DNA of 64,000 nt from Chloroflexota bacterium (GCA_021783095.1 JAJXUG010000002.1:93286-157285), one strand, 5' to 3'; shown: positions 1-7,181, counted from the first letter of the stretch. Translations and numbers: made by a program. The notes: generated from the letters alone by a model not told the origin.

Positions 1-103
1 TCACGACGATGTCGTCGCCGTACTCGAACACGTAGCAGTTCTTGCCGATCTCGCCCACCCCGCCCAGCGGGATGATGCGAAGCGGGATACTCGGGTCAGG
101 CAT
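1..103 (-). CDS. rnj: Ribonuclease J, N-terminal fragment (cut by window edge)
   Basis: Only the first 34 codons are inside the window. They read from an ATG into [15 protein letters not shown] followed by a [11 protein letters not shown] stretch, the first strand-turn-strand of the metallo-beta-lactamase fold of bacterial RNase J. RNase J is a 5'-3' exo/endoribonuclease that matures rRNA and degrades mRNA in bacteria without RNase E. It is transcribed away from, and directly after, the uracil-DNA glycosylase gene (24 nt gap), so it is probably co-transcribed. With the PNPase 4 kb away, it suggests the RNase J/PNPase style of RNA decay. The catalytic HxHxDH motif lies outside the window. Confidence 0.88.
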   Translation of the reverse strand, partial: MPDPSIPLRIIPLGGVGEIGKNCYVFEYGDDIVV

Positions 104-127
104 GCGTCGTCATCCGTCTCGCTCTGG

Positions 128-880
128 TCAAAACAGCGTCAGTTGGGACGCGTCGTCCGGGTGGGCGGGCGACTCGACCGGCGGGACGGGCGCGCTCGCG
201 GCAGCCGGCGGGGCGGCGGGCGTGGGGACATGGTCGGCGATGGGGCTACCGCCCGGGGCGTCCCCGCCGGGCTGGGGCGTCCCCGCCCGGCGGTCGCGGG
301 AGCGCTGGAGCACGGCGGGCACCCTGGCGATGTCGTCAAGGCTATCGCGCTCGAGCGCGGGCGTGCGCAGGGCGGCGGCCGGGTGGTACATCGCGAACAC
401 GAGGGCGTCGCGGGCGCCGGTCGCCGGGTCGGCGGGGGTCGTCGTCCCGTGGACCTGCCCGATCCGCGCCCCCGGCATGAAGGTGCCCATCGAGTACCGG
501 CCGAGCGTCACGACGACGGCCGGGTCGAGCGCCTCGAGCTGGCGGCGCAGGAACGGAGCGCAGGCGGCGATCTCGTCCGGCTCGGGGTCCCGGTTATCGG
601 GCGGGCGGCACTTCACGACGTTGGTGATGAACACATCGTCGCGCTGCCAGCCGATGCTGCCCAGGAGCCCCACGAGCAGGCCGCCGGCACGCCCGACGAA
701 GGGGCGCCCCTCGCGGTCCTCGTTGAACCCGGGCCCCTCGCCGACGAACACGACCTCGGTGTCGGGGTCGCCCTCACCCGGGACGGCCCGCGTCCGCCCC
801 TCGTGAAGCCGGCAGGCAGTGCAGGCCCGGACTTCGTTCGCGATCTGCTCGAGCGCCGCCCGGCGCTCGTCGCGGGTCAC
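128..880 (-). CDS. udg: Type-4 (Fe-S) uracil-DNA glycosylase with C-terminal clamp-binding-like motif
   Basis: A 250-residue protein that removes uracil from DNA in base-excision repair. Motif A is GEGPGFNEDREGRPFVGRAG (residues 48-67), and the motif B region is MYHPAAAL (164-171). Four cysteines (C20, C23, C91, C107) have the spacing of the family-4 [4Fe-4S] cluster. The GTG start overlaps the asd stop as GTGA, which fixes the start and implies translational coupling. The enzyme core ends near residue 195. A Pro/Ala/Gly-rich, probably disordered tail of about 55 residues follows and ends exactly in QLTLF, which fits the bacterial beta-clamp pentapeptide QLxLF. Family assignment is secure; clamp binding is inference. 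Confidence 0.95.
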   Translation of the reverse strand: MTRDERRAALEQIANEVRACTACRLHEGRTRAVPGEGDPDTEVVFVGEGPGFNEDREGRPFVGRAGGLLVGLLGSIGWQRDDVFITNVVKCRPPDNRDPEPDEIAACAPFLRRQLEALDPAVVVTLGRYSMGTFMPGARIGQVHGTTTPADPATGARDALVFAMYHPAAALRTPALERDSLDDIARVPAVLQRSRDRRAGTPQPGGDAPGGSPIADHVPTPAAPPAAASAPVPPVESPAHPDDASQLTLF

Positions 881-1992
881 GCCGGCGTTCCCCCGGCCAC
901 GGCGGCGCGCTCGCTCGCCTTGCGCACCCAGCCGCGCTCCACGAGCACCTCGGCGATCTCGACCGCGTTCGACGCGGCGCCCTTGCGCAGGTTGTCCGAC
1001 ACGACCCAGAACGCGAGGCCCCGGTTGTCGGGGATCGATGGGTCCTGGCGCACTCGCCCGACGAAGACGAGGTCCGAGCCTGCGGCGTGCTCCGCCAGCG
1101 GGTAGACCTTGTTGGCCGGGTCGTCCTGGACGACGACGCCGGGGACCTTCGCGAACAGCTCGCGTGCCTCGTCCGGGGTGAGCGGCGCGACGGTCTCGAC
1201 GTGGACCGCCTCGGAGTGGCTCATGAACACCGGGACGCGGACCGCCGTGCACGACACCCGCAGGTCGGGCAGGTGCAGGATCTTGCGGCTCTCGGTGACG
1301 ACCTTCCACTCCTCCTTCGTGTACCCGTTGTCCAGGAACACGTCGATGTGGGGCAGGGCGTTGAAGCCGATGGGGTACGGGTAGACGCTGGCGACCTTGG
1401 GGCGGCCCTCGGCGTGCGCCTTGATCTGCTCGTCGAGCTCGACGATGGCCTTGTGGCCCGTCCCAGACACGGCCTGGTAGGTGTCGACGACGATGCGCTC
1501 GATGCCCACCGCGTCGCGGATCGCCATCAGCGGCGGCATCAGCTGCATGGTGGAGCAGTTGGGGTTGGCGATGATCCCCTCGTGCCACGCGAGGTCGTCC
1601 GGGTTCACCTGGCTCACCACGAGCGGGATGTCGGGCTCCATCCGCCAGGCGGACGAGTTGTCGATGACGGTGCAGCCGCGCTTCGCCGCTTCAGGCGCGA
1701 GGTCCCCGCTGGTGCCGCCGCCCGCCGAGAACAGCGCGAGGTCGATCCCCTCGAACGCCTCTGGCGTCGCGAGCTCCACCGTGAGGTCGCCCCAGCCGGC
1801 GACCGTCAGCGTCTTGCCGGCGGACCGTTCCGACGCGAGGAGGCGGAGCTCGGTCATCGGGAACCGCTTCTCGAGCAGCACCTTGGTCATGGTGCGGCCC
1901 ACGGCGCCGGTGGCGCCGACGACGGCGACGGTGAGCTTCGCGGGGCTGGTTCCGGGCACGGTCCGACCTTCTAGCTGCGGGTTGTCGGGCAC
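877..1992 (-). CDS. asd: Aspartate-semialdehyde dehydrogenase
   Basis: A 371-residue enzyme that reduces aspartyl-4-phosphate to aspartate semialdehyde with NADPH, the branch point to lysine/diaminopimelate, threonine and methionine. The Rossmann motif VGATGAVGRTM lies near residues 25-35. The active-site cysteine is C146 in PNCSTMQ, and the substrate-binding SGTGHKAI and the LAFWVVSDNLRKGAASNAVEIAE C-terminal region (shown in part: DNLRKGAASNAVE) are present. Length is normal for the family. The start is GTG with no Shine-Dalgarno but an extended -10 hexamer 7 nt upstream, so the mRNA may be leaderless. The stop overlaps udg. Confidence 0.96.
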   Translation of the reverse strand: MPDNPQLEGRTVPGTSPAKLTVAVVGATGAVGRTMTKVLLEKRFPMTELRLLASERSAGKTLTVAGWGDLTVELATPEAFEGIDLALFSAGGGTSGDLAPEAAKRGCTVIDNSSAWRMEPDIPLVVSQVNPDDLAWHEGIIANPNCSTMQLMPPLMAIRDAVGIERIVVDTYQAVSGTGHKAIVELDEQIKAHAEGRPKVASVYPYPIGFNALPHIDVFLDNGYTKEEWKVVTESRKILHLPDLRVSCTAVRVPVFMSHSEAVHVETVAPLTPDEARELFAKVPGVVVQDDPANKVYPLAEHAAGSDLVFVGRVRQDPSIPDNRGLAFWVVSDNLRKGAASNAVEIAEVLVERGWVRKASERAAVAGGTPA

Positions 1993-1998
1993 GGCGCG

Positions 1999-2007
1999 AG
2001 TATACCA
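1999..2007 (-). promoter_or_regulatory. Extended -10 promoter of asd, possibly leaderless
   Basis: On the minus strand the sequence TGG-TATACT ends 6 nt before the asd GTG. The expected transcription start would fall on or next to the start codon, and there is no ribosome-binding site. No good -35 box is visible, which fits an extended -10 promoter. Confidence 0.5.
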
Positions 2008-2044
2008 GCGGGCCCCCGCCGGTCCCCCCGGTCCGGGCGTCGGA

Positions 2045-3058
2045 TCACGGGCCCGGGGCGGGGACGGCGCCCGGCCGGACGCCCAGCTCGGCGGCCAGCC
2101 CCGCGCACACCTGTCGGGCGATGTCGATGAAGGCCAGGGTCGCGGGCGACCGGTAGCGGTCTCGGTGCCAGACCAGCGCGATCCGCCGGGGATCGAGGTC
2201 GGTCGGGATGACCCGCACAGCCGGGTCCGAGGTGTCGACCGCGAGGAGCGGGACGAGCGCCACGCCCAACCCCGCGGCGGCCATCGCCTGCACGATGCCG
2301 TTGTCCTCCGATCGCAGCACGAACTCCGGGATGCGGCCCGTCTCGCGCAGGCGCTCCTCCGTCCATCTGGTGCTGCGGCACGACTTGAAGCCGATCAGCT
2401 TCTGCTGGGCGATCAGGTCGAGCGACGGCGTGCCGGTGAGGCTGGCCAGGGGCGAGTCCGGGCGCGCCACCATCACGAACGGATCGCGGAGCAGCTCGAC
2501 GCCCTCGTAGGGACCGGGGGCGAACGGCATCACGCCGAACGCCAGCTCGAGCACGCCCGACCCGACGAGGGCGATCCCGGCCTCGTCGTTGGACAGCTCG
2601 GTCAGCCGGACGTCGATCCCCGGCCACTCCCGCCCGAACCGACCGATGATCCCAGGCAGCGCCCGCGCGCCGATGCTCTGGTAGACGCCGACGCGCAGGG
2701 TGCCCGACTCCCCCGCCGCGTAGGCGGCGAGGTCCGCGCGTGCCGCCTGCAGGCGCTCGGCGATCGGGTCCACGTGCCGCAGCAGCAGCGCGCCGGCCTC
2801 CGTGAGCGCCACCGTCCGCCGTCCGCGGCCGCGGTCGAACAGCCGCACGCCCAGGGCCGCCTCGAGCGCCGCCACGTGCTGGCTGACCGCCGACTGGGTG
2901 TAGCCGAGGGCATCCGCGGCCGCGTGGAATGACCCCTGCTCCGCCACCGCACGGAAGCTGAGCAGCTGGCGGAGGCTGAGGTCGGTGAGCGCGTCAGGCA
3001 GCACCCGCTGGACAGTCGCGACGGGCGTCGCGACTGTCCAGGAGTTATCAGCAATCAT
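2045..3058 (-). CDS. LysR-family transcriptional regulator
   Basis: A 337-residue one-component regulator. The winged helix-turn-helix is at about residues 27-85 (LSLRQLLSFRAVAEQGSF, then SAVSQHVAALEAALGVRLF), followed by a periplasmic-binding-like effector domain from about 115. The ligand cannot be read from the sequence. It lies 52 nt upstream of asd on the same strand, but asd has its own promoter. The start is uncertain: ATG at 3058 lacks a ribosome-binding site, and the first 18 codons run through a perfect 16-bp inverted repeat. A GTG at 3004, just after the repeat, would give the usual short LysR N-terminus. The target may be itself and the small divergent gene at 3118. Confidence 0.93.
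   Translation of the reverse strand: MIADNSWTVATPVATVQRVLPDALTDLSLRQLLSFRAVAEQGSFHAAADALGYTQSAVSQHVAALEAALGVRLFDRGRGRRTVALTEAGALLLRHVDPIAERLQAARADLAAYAAGESGTLRVGVYQSIGARALPGIIGRFGREWPGIDVRLTELSNDEAGIALVGSGVLELAFGVMPFAPGPYEGVELLRDPFVMVARPDSPLASLTGTPSLDLIAQQKLIGFKSCRSTRWTEERLRETGRIPEFVLRSEDNGIVQAMAAAGLGVALVPLLAVDTSDPAVRVIPTDLDPRRIALVWHRDRYRSPATLAFIDIARQVCAGLAAELGVRPGAVPAPGP
3008..3041. repeat. Perfect 16-bp inverted repeat at the LysR gene start
   Basis: The left arm CTGGACAGTCGCGACG (3008-3023) and the right arm CGTCGCGACTGTCCAG (3026-3041) are perfect reverse complements, separated only by GG. It sits inside the first codons of the LysR gene if ATG 3058 is used, or just upstream if GTG 3004 is used. 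With a 2-nt gap it is more likely a DNA operator than an RNA hairpin, although a cruciform or attenuator is possible. Confidence 0.85.
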
Positions 3059-3062
3059 GATT
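3053..3062. promoter_or_regulatory. Candidate LysR box around the LysR start
   Basis: The perfect 10-bp palindrome AATCATGATT contains the ATG at 3058. Its AT-rich composition stands out from the GC-rich surroundings, and it lies between the divergent LysR gene and the small gene at 3118. That is the usual place for a LysR autoregulatory site. The role is inferred from position only. Confidence 0.35.
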
Positions 3063-3117
3063 ACTCATTGCACCACATGCGTTTGCTCTTATCAAGTCGC
3101 TCGGCCAACATGGCGCC

Positions 3118-3225
3118 ATGGAACTCCTCGCCGCCGCCCTGCTGCTGGCCATCCTCGGCGCCCTGGCCCAGGTCGCGGGCGCCGACTCGCGCGACGCCCA
3201 GACGCGCAGCCGACCGAACCTCTGA
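3118..3225 (+). CDS. 35-residue putative single-pass membrane peptide
   Basis: This small reading frame starts at ATG 3118 and reads MELLAAALLLAILGALAQ followed by a short charged tail ending RPNL. Residues 2-20 are a strongly hydrophobic helix and the rest is hydrophilic with several Arg/Asp, so it looks like an N-out or signal-anchored micropeptide. It is divergent from the LysR gene. A plausible promoter (TTGCAC, 16 nt, TATCAA at about 3069-3096) lies upstream and a strong intrinsic terminator begins 13 nt after the stop, so it forms a compact transcription unit. No ribosome-binding site is obvious and I recognise no family. Confidence 0.5.
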   Translation: MELLAAALLLAILGALAQVAGADSRDAQTRSRPNL

Positions 3226-3238
3226 TCCACGAGCGACG

Positions 3239-3275
3239 GAGACGCCCCCGCGGCCGATGGGCCCGGGGGCGTCTC
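3239..3275 (+). terminator. Intrinsic terminator after the small membrane peptide gene
   Basis: A perfect 12-bp stem, GAGACGCCCCCG (3239-3250) with CGGGGGCGTCTC (3264-3275), closes a 13-nt loop 13 nt past the stop at 3225. The T-rich tail is weak (GATTCG), as usual in a GC-rich genome. Confidence 0.7.
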
Positions 3276-3605
3276 GATTCGCTCGGGAAGGGCGACGCCG
3301 ACCGCCTGTTGCTGGGCGCACAGGCTCCCGCTTCATTCACCGCGCCTCGTGCCGAGCGTCGCCCGGGCGGCGACGAATTCGGAGCACGGTTGTCGGTTCA
3401 TCGTCGGGGCGGCGACGAACCGGTCGGGACGGGCCGTCTCGGCCGGTCTGCAGAGGCCGATCGTCGACGGCGAGGCGACGATGGGCCCATTAGGTGCCGA
3501 AACCGTCGCCGCAGTGGCGACGAGCCAAGCGGCGCCCCCGTCGGTCGCGCGGCTTAGGCGGGCCGGTACCCGCAAGGCGGGTTCGCTCGGGAAACGGCAG
3601 TCGCG
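3276..3605. other. 330-bp gene-free region with a hairpin array
   Basis: No convincing gene lies between the terminator at 3275 and the convergent pyrophosphatase stop at 3606. Both strands stay open for 80 or more codons, but the encoded peptides are only degenerate repeats. The region is occupied by the phased hairpin array at 3357-3522 and the palindrome ATGGGCCCAT (3481-3490). Confidence 0.6.
3357..3522. repeat. Phased hairpin array, 42/63/42-nt spacing
   Basis: Four short inverted repeats follow each other: CGTCGCC-CGGGC-GGCGACG (3357-3375), TCGTCG-GGGCGG-CGACGA (3401-3418), ATCGTCG-9 nt-CGACGAT (3460-3482) and CGTCGCC-GCAGT-GGCGACG (3504-3522). The shared right-arm octamer GGCGACGA starts at 3369, 3411, 3474 and 3516, so the spacings are 42, 63 and 42 nt, all multiples of 21. 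The same octamer recurs at 54163 and 54205, again 42 nt apart. On the minus strand the array reads as a degenerate 14-residue repeat (FVAAPT, FVAARAT). Function unknown. Confidence 0.6.
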
Positions 3606-3980
3606 TCAGCGGCCACGGAGCGGCCGGACGGGCACGTGGCGACCAGACGGCTCCTGGAAGGCGACGGCCGCGAGGATCGCGGCGTCGGTGGACTCGTAGC
3701 CGTCGGCCACGATCACGAGCTTGTCATCGTCATCGTCGTGTCGGTGGATGAACCCGACGCACACGCCGTCGCCAGGCGCCAATGGCTGTGTCGGCCCCAG
3801 CAGGTAGGCGTCGAGGCCCTCGCCGTCGGGGGCGACCGTGCCCGGCACGTACCCGTAGTTGACCTCGTGGCGGAAGCCGTGGATCGGGTGCGCGGAGCCG
3901 AGAGGTCGGTCGACCATCACGCTGACCCGCCGGCCGACGTAGGGCAGGGCCATCCGCAGGGAGGCCGAAGCGAACCGCAT
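3606..3980 (-). CDS. Inorganic pyrophosphatase-family protein
   Basis: A 124-residue protein with VDRPLGSAHPIHGF, NYGYVPGT and DGEGLDAYLLGP, the signature of the short soluble inorganic-diphosphatase-like family common in Gram-positive lineages. It ends with FIHRHDDDDDKLVIVADG. It would hydrolyse pyrophosphate in the cytosol, though these short relatives are poorly characterised. The ATG at 3980 lies 3 nt after the GNAT stop, which supports coupling; an internal ATG at 3953 gives a more typical N-terminus (MALPYVGRRVSV). The DNA encoding the Asp run is an almost pure GAY tract. Confidence 0.8.
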   Translation of the reverse strand: MRFASASLRMALPYVGRRVSVMVDRPLGSAHPIHGFRHEVNYGYVPGTVAPDGEGLDAYLLGPTQPLAPGDGVCVGFIHRHDDDDDKLVIVADGYESTDAAILAAVAFQEPSGRHVPVRPLRGR

Positions 3981-3983
3981 CGC

Positions 3984-4415
3984 TCAGCCGGTGGCGCCCG
4001 GCCCCGGGCGCATCATCCAGCGCTCTGGCTTCTCGAGCGCCACGAACCCGAACGGTGCGTAGAACCCCGGCGAGCCCGTCGCGAGCACCGTGCGCTTGAG
4101 GCCCGCCAGGCGCGGGTCGCCCACGACCGCCTCCATGAGCCGGCGGCCGATCCCCTCCCCGCGACGGCCGTCCTCGACGAACACGTCGCACACCCAGGCG
4201 AACGTCGCCTCGTCGGTCACCACGCGCGCGAAGCCAACCTGCTGCGGGCCGTCGAACGCGGAGAAGCACAAGGAGTGTGCGATCGACCGCTCCACAATCT
4301 CCCTGCTGCGGCCGATCGCCCAGTAGGCACGCTCGGACAGCGCGGCGTGGAGCCAGTCGAGGTCGATCTCGGCAGCGTCGGTGGTGATCCGGATGCTCGG
4401 CTTGGTCAATTCCAT
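3984..4415 (-). CDS. GNAT-family N-acetyltransferase
   Basis: A 143-residue acetyl-CoA-dependent acetyltransferase. The conserved core runs from VGFARVVTDEATFAWVCDVF (about 60-79) to the acetyl-CoA pyrophosphate loop GRRGEGIGRRLM and the C-terminal GSPGFYAPFGF motif. The substrate is not predictable; similar proteins are often annotated as amino-group acetyltransferases of the YjaB/ElaA kind. It is followed 3 nt later by the pyrophosphatase gene and is separated from pnp by a terminator hairpin. Confidence 0.9.
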   Translation of the reverse strand: MELTKPSIRITTDAAEIDLDWLHAALSERAYWAIGRSREIVERSIAHSLCFSAFDGPQQVGFARVVTDEATFAWVCDVFVEDGRRGEGIGRRLMEAVVGDPRLAGLKRTVLATGSPGFYAPFGFVALEKPERWMMRPGPGATG

Positions 4416-4444
4416 GACGCACAGCGTACGTCGCGGGAATCAAG

Positions 4445-4468
4445 AAGCCCGGCCTCGCGGCCGGGCTT
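4445..4468 (-). terminator. Intrinsic terminator after pnp
   Basis: AAGCCCGGCC (4445-4454) pairs perfectly with GGCCGGGCTT (4459-4468) around a TCGC loop. It lies just downstream of the pnp stop at 4499 and is followed on the minus strand by CTTGATT. It separates the rpsO-pnp unit from the GNAT gene. Confidence 0.75.
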
Positions 4469-4498
4469 CGAGCGGTGCGCTTGAGGTGCGGCGCGAGG

Positions 4499-7084
4499 CT
4501 ACTTCGCCAGGTGGCGCTGCATGGCGGCCTTGCGGGAGAGGTTGACGCGGCCCTGGCGGTCGATCTCGGTGACCACCACCATGACCTCGTCGCCCACCGA
4601 CACGACGTCCTCGACGGACGGCACGTGGTAGTCGGCGAGCTCGCCGATCCGGACGAGGCCCTCCTTGCCCGGCAGGATCTCGACGAACGCGCCGAAGGTC
4701 ATCAGCCGGGTGACCTTGCCCAGGTACAGGGCGCCCACCTCGACCTCGCGGGTGAGGCTCTCGATCCAGTTGATGGCCTTGCGCGAGTTCTCGCCGGACA
4801 CGGCCGCGATCTCCACGGTGCCGTCGTCCTCGACGTTGATCTCGGTGCCGGTCTCCTCCTGGATCTTGCGGATCATCGAGCCGCCCTTGCCGATGATCTC
4901 GCGGATCTTCTCGGGGTTGATCTTGATCGTGATGATGCGCGGCGCGAAGTCGCTCATCTCCTCGCGGGCGGCCGGCAACACCTGGGTCATCTTGTCGAGG
5001 ATGAACAGGCGGGCGGCGAGGGCCTTGCGGAGCCCCTCGCGGATGATCCGCTCGTCGATGCCCTTGACCTTGATGTCCATCTGGAGGGCGGTGATGCCCT
5101 CCGAGGTGCCGGTCACCTTGAAGTCCATGTCACCGATCGAGTCCTCCTTGCCAAGGATGTCGGTGAGGACCACGAAGTTGCCGGTGTCCCCGTCGACGAC
5201 GAGGCCCATCGCCGCGCCGGCGACCGGCGCCTTGATCGGCACGCCCGCGTCCATCAGGGCGAGGGTCGAGCCGCAGGTCGACGCCATCGACGTCGAGCCG
5301 TTGCCGGCCACGACCTCGGACACGAGGCGGATGACGTACGGGAACTCCTCGTGGCCCGGGAGGACCGGCAGGAGCGCCCGACCGGCGAGGTTGCCGTGCC
5401 CGATGTCGCGCCGGGACGGGCCGCGCATGGGCTTGTTCTCGCCGGTGCTGTAGGGCGGGAAGTTGTAGTGGTGAAGGTACCGCTTCTCGGTCTCCGGGCT
5501 GATCGTGTCGATCCGCTGCACGTCCGAGGACGGGCCGAGCGTGGCGACGGTCAGCGCCTGGGTCTGGCCGCGGGTGAACAGGCCCGAGCCGTGCGCGCGG
5601 GGCAGCAAACCGACCTCGACCGAGATCGGGCGGATCTCGTCGATGGCCCGGCCGTCCATCCGGAGGCCCTCGGCGAGGACGAGCCTGCGGACGGTCTTCT
5701 TCTGGACGAGGTTGAACAGGCCCTTGCTCACCCGTGCGTTCCGGCGCGCGGCCTCGATGAGGCGCGCCGACTCGTCCTTGTCGGTGCGGGTCGCGCGGAC
5801 GCCCTCGGCGATGCCGGCCGACAGCGCGTCGAGGCGGCCGGGCAGCTCGTTGCCGAACCAGATCAGCAGGTTGGCCGTGGCCTCGGCATCCGGCAGGGCG
5901 CGGTGGCTCTGCGAGAGCTCGACGCCGAAGTAGGCGGCCAGCGTGCCCAGCTTGTAGTTCTCGAGGTCCGGGTAGCCCTCGCGGGCGATCACGAACGTGT
6001 CGAGGTACGTGCCCTGGGCGATCCGGGTGCCGTCGCCGAGCGCCTCCTCGATGAAGCCGATGTCGAAGCCGACGCTGTGGCCGACGAACGGCGCGTCGCC
6101 GACGAACTCGACGATCTTGCGGGCGGCCTCGGCCGGGCTGGGCTTGCCCTTGACGTCGGCGTCCTTGATGCCGTGCATCTGGTTGCCCACGATCGGGCGG
6201 CCGGGGTTCACGAGGGTGCTGTAGGTGTCGACCACCTTGCCGCCCTTGACGCGGACCGCGGCGACCTCGACGAGGTCGGCCATCTTGGGGTCGGTGCCGG
6301 TGGTCTCGACGTCGACGACCACGAACTCGCCGCCGGCCTTGGCCAGCTCGGTGAACCGCAGGACGGAGTCGACCTGCGGGTCGAGGAACGGGATCCGCTT
6401 GGGCTTCCCGACGAGCTCCCGGAGCTTCTCCTGGATCTCGACGAGGGGCTGGAGCGCCTGCTGCGCGAACAGGATGGCGTCAGCCATCACGTCCTCGGGC
6501 AGGATCTTGACGCCCGCCTCGACCATCATGATGGCGTCGCGGGTGCCGGAGACCACGAGGTCGAGCTCCGACTCGGCGAGCTGGCTGATGGTCGGGTTGA
6601 CCACGAACTCGCCGCCGATGCGCCCGATGCGCACGGCGCCGACCGGACCTTGGAAGGGGATCTCGCTGATCGAGAGCGCAGCCGACGCCGCGATCGTGCC
6701 CAGCACGTCCGGGTCGTTCTCCTGATCCGTCGACATGACGGTGATCACGATCTGGACGTCGTCCTTGTACCCCTCGGGGAACAGCGGGCGGATGGGCCGG
6801 TCGGTCAGGCGAGCGGCGAGGATGGCCTGCTCGGATGCGCGGCCCTCGCGCTTGATGAAGCCGCCCGGGATCTTGCCGGCGGCGTACATCCGCTCCTCGA
6901 AGTCCACGGTGAGCGGGAAGAAATCGAGCCCCGGACGGGGCTCCGAGCGGTTCGCGGTCCCGAGGACGAGCGTATCGCCGTAGCGCAGGGTGACGGCGCC
7001 GCCGGCGAGGCCGGCGAGCTTGCCGGTCTCGAGCGTGAGCGTCCGGCCGCCGAACTCGATCTCGAGCGTGGTGGGTGTGGGCAC
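4499..7084 (-). CDS. pnp: Polynucleotide phosphorylase with inserted DnaQ-like DEDDh exonuclease domain
   Basis: An 861-residue PNPase, about 160 longer than usual. Order: RNase PH domain 1 (about 1-213); first part of the helical linker (204-245); a complete DEDDh 3'-5' exonuclease domain (about 252-412); the rest of the linker (413-463, with TDKDESARL); RNase PH domain 2 (about 464-690, phosphorolysis motifs NGSTSMAS and GDMDFKVTG); KH (about 720-765, IIGKGG); S1 (about 785-855). The exonuclease keeps all five catalytic residues: D258 and E260 (VVDVETTG), D341 (GHSVGFD), H394 and D399 (HRALPDAEA). The reading frame is continuous with no compositional break. GTG start with AAGGAGG 10 nt upstream. 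It lies downstream of rpsO, as in many bacteria. PNPase degrades RNA phosphorolytically; the added domain would be hydrolytic. The fusion itself is directly visible. Confidence 0.96.
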   Translation of the reverse strand: MPTPTTLEIEFGGRTLTLETGKLAGLAGGAVTLRYGDTLVLGTANRSEPRPGLDFFPLTVDFEERMYAAGKIPGGFIKREGRASEQAILAARLTDRPIRPLFPEGYKDDVQIVITVMSTDQENDPDVLGTIAASAALSISEIPFQGPVGAVRIGRIGGEFVVNPTISQLAESELDLVVSGTRDAIMMVEAGVKILPEDVMADAILFAQQALQPLVEIQEKLRELVGKPKRIPFLDPQVDSVLRFTELAKAGGEFVVVDVETTGTDPKMADLVEVAAVRVKGGKVVDTYSTLVNPGRPIVGNQMHGIKDADVKGKPSPAEAARKIVEFVGDAPFVGHSVGFDIGFIEEALGDGTRIAQGTYLDTFVIAREGYPDLENYKLGTLAAYFGVELSQSHRALPDAEATANLLIWFGNELPGRLDALSAGIAEGVRATRTDKDESARLIEAARRNARVSKGLFNLVQKKTVRRLVLAEGLRMDGRAIDEIRPISVEVGLLPRAHGSGLFTRGQTQALTVATLGPSSDVQRIDTISPETEKRYLHHYNFPPYSTGENKPMRGPSRRDIGHGNLAGRALLPVLPGHEEFPYVIRLVSEVVAGNGSTSMASTCGSTLALMDAGVPIKAPVAGAAMGLVVDGDTGNFVVLTDILGKEDSIGDMDFKVTGTSEGITALQMDIKVKGIDERIIREGLRKALAARLFILDKMTQVLPAAREEMSDFAPRIITIKINPEKIREIIGKGGSMIRKIQEETGTEINVEDDGTVEIAAVSGENSRKAINWIESLTREVEVGALYLGKVTRLMTFGAFVEILPGKEGLVRIGELADYHVPSVEDVVSVGDEVMVVVTEIDRQGRVNLSRKAAMQRHLAK

Positions 7085-7181
7085 GGGTGTGCGACCTCCT
7101 TGGTCGTCGGGCCGGGAGTGGTGTCCCTGGGCCTGTGGGTTCGGGCTGACCGCGGGCTGCGATGCGCCGGGTAACGAACGA

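Noticed and set aside
3357-3522. CRISPR array at the regular repeats
   Set aside because: Repeat cores are only about 8-19 nt, each is itself palindromic and variable, spacing is 42 or 63 nt, and no cas gene is in the window.
3333-3699. Open frames of 80-116 codons around 3.3-3.7 kb
   Set aside because: They have no ribosome-binding sites, overlap the hairpin array and the pyrophosphatase gene, and encode only short degenerate repeats produced by the array.
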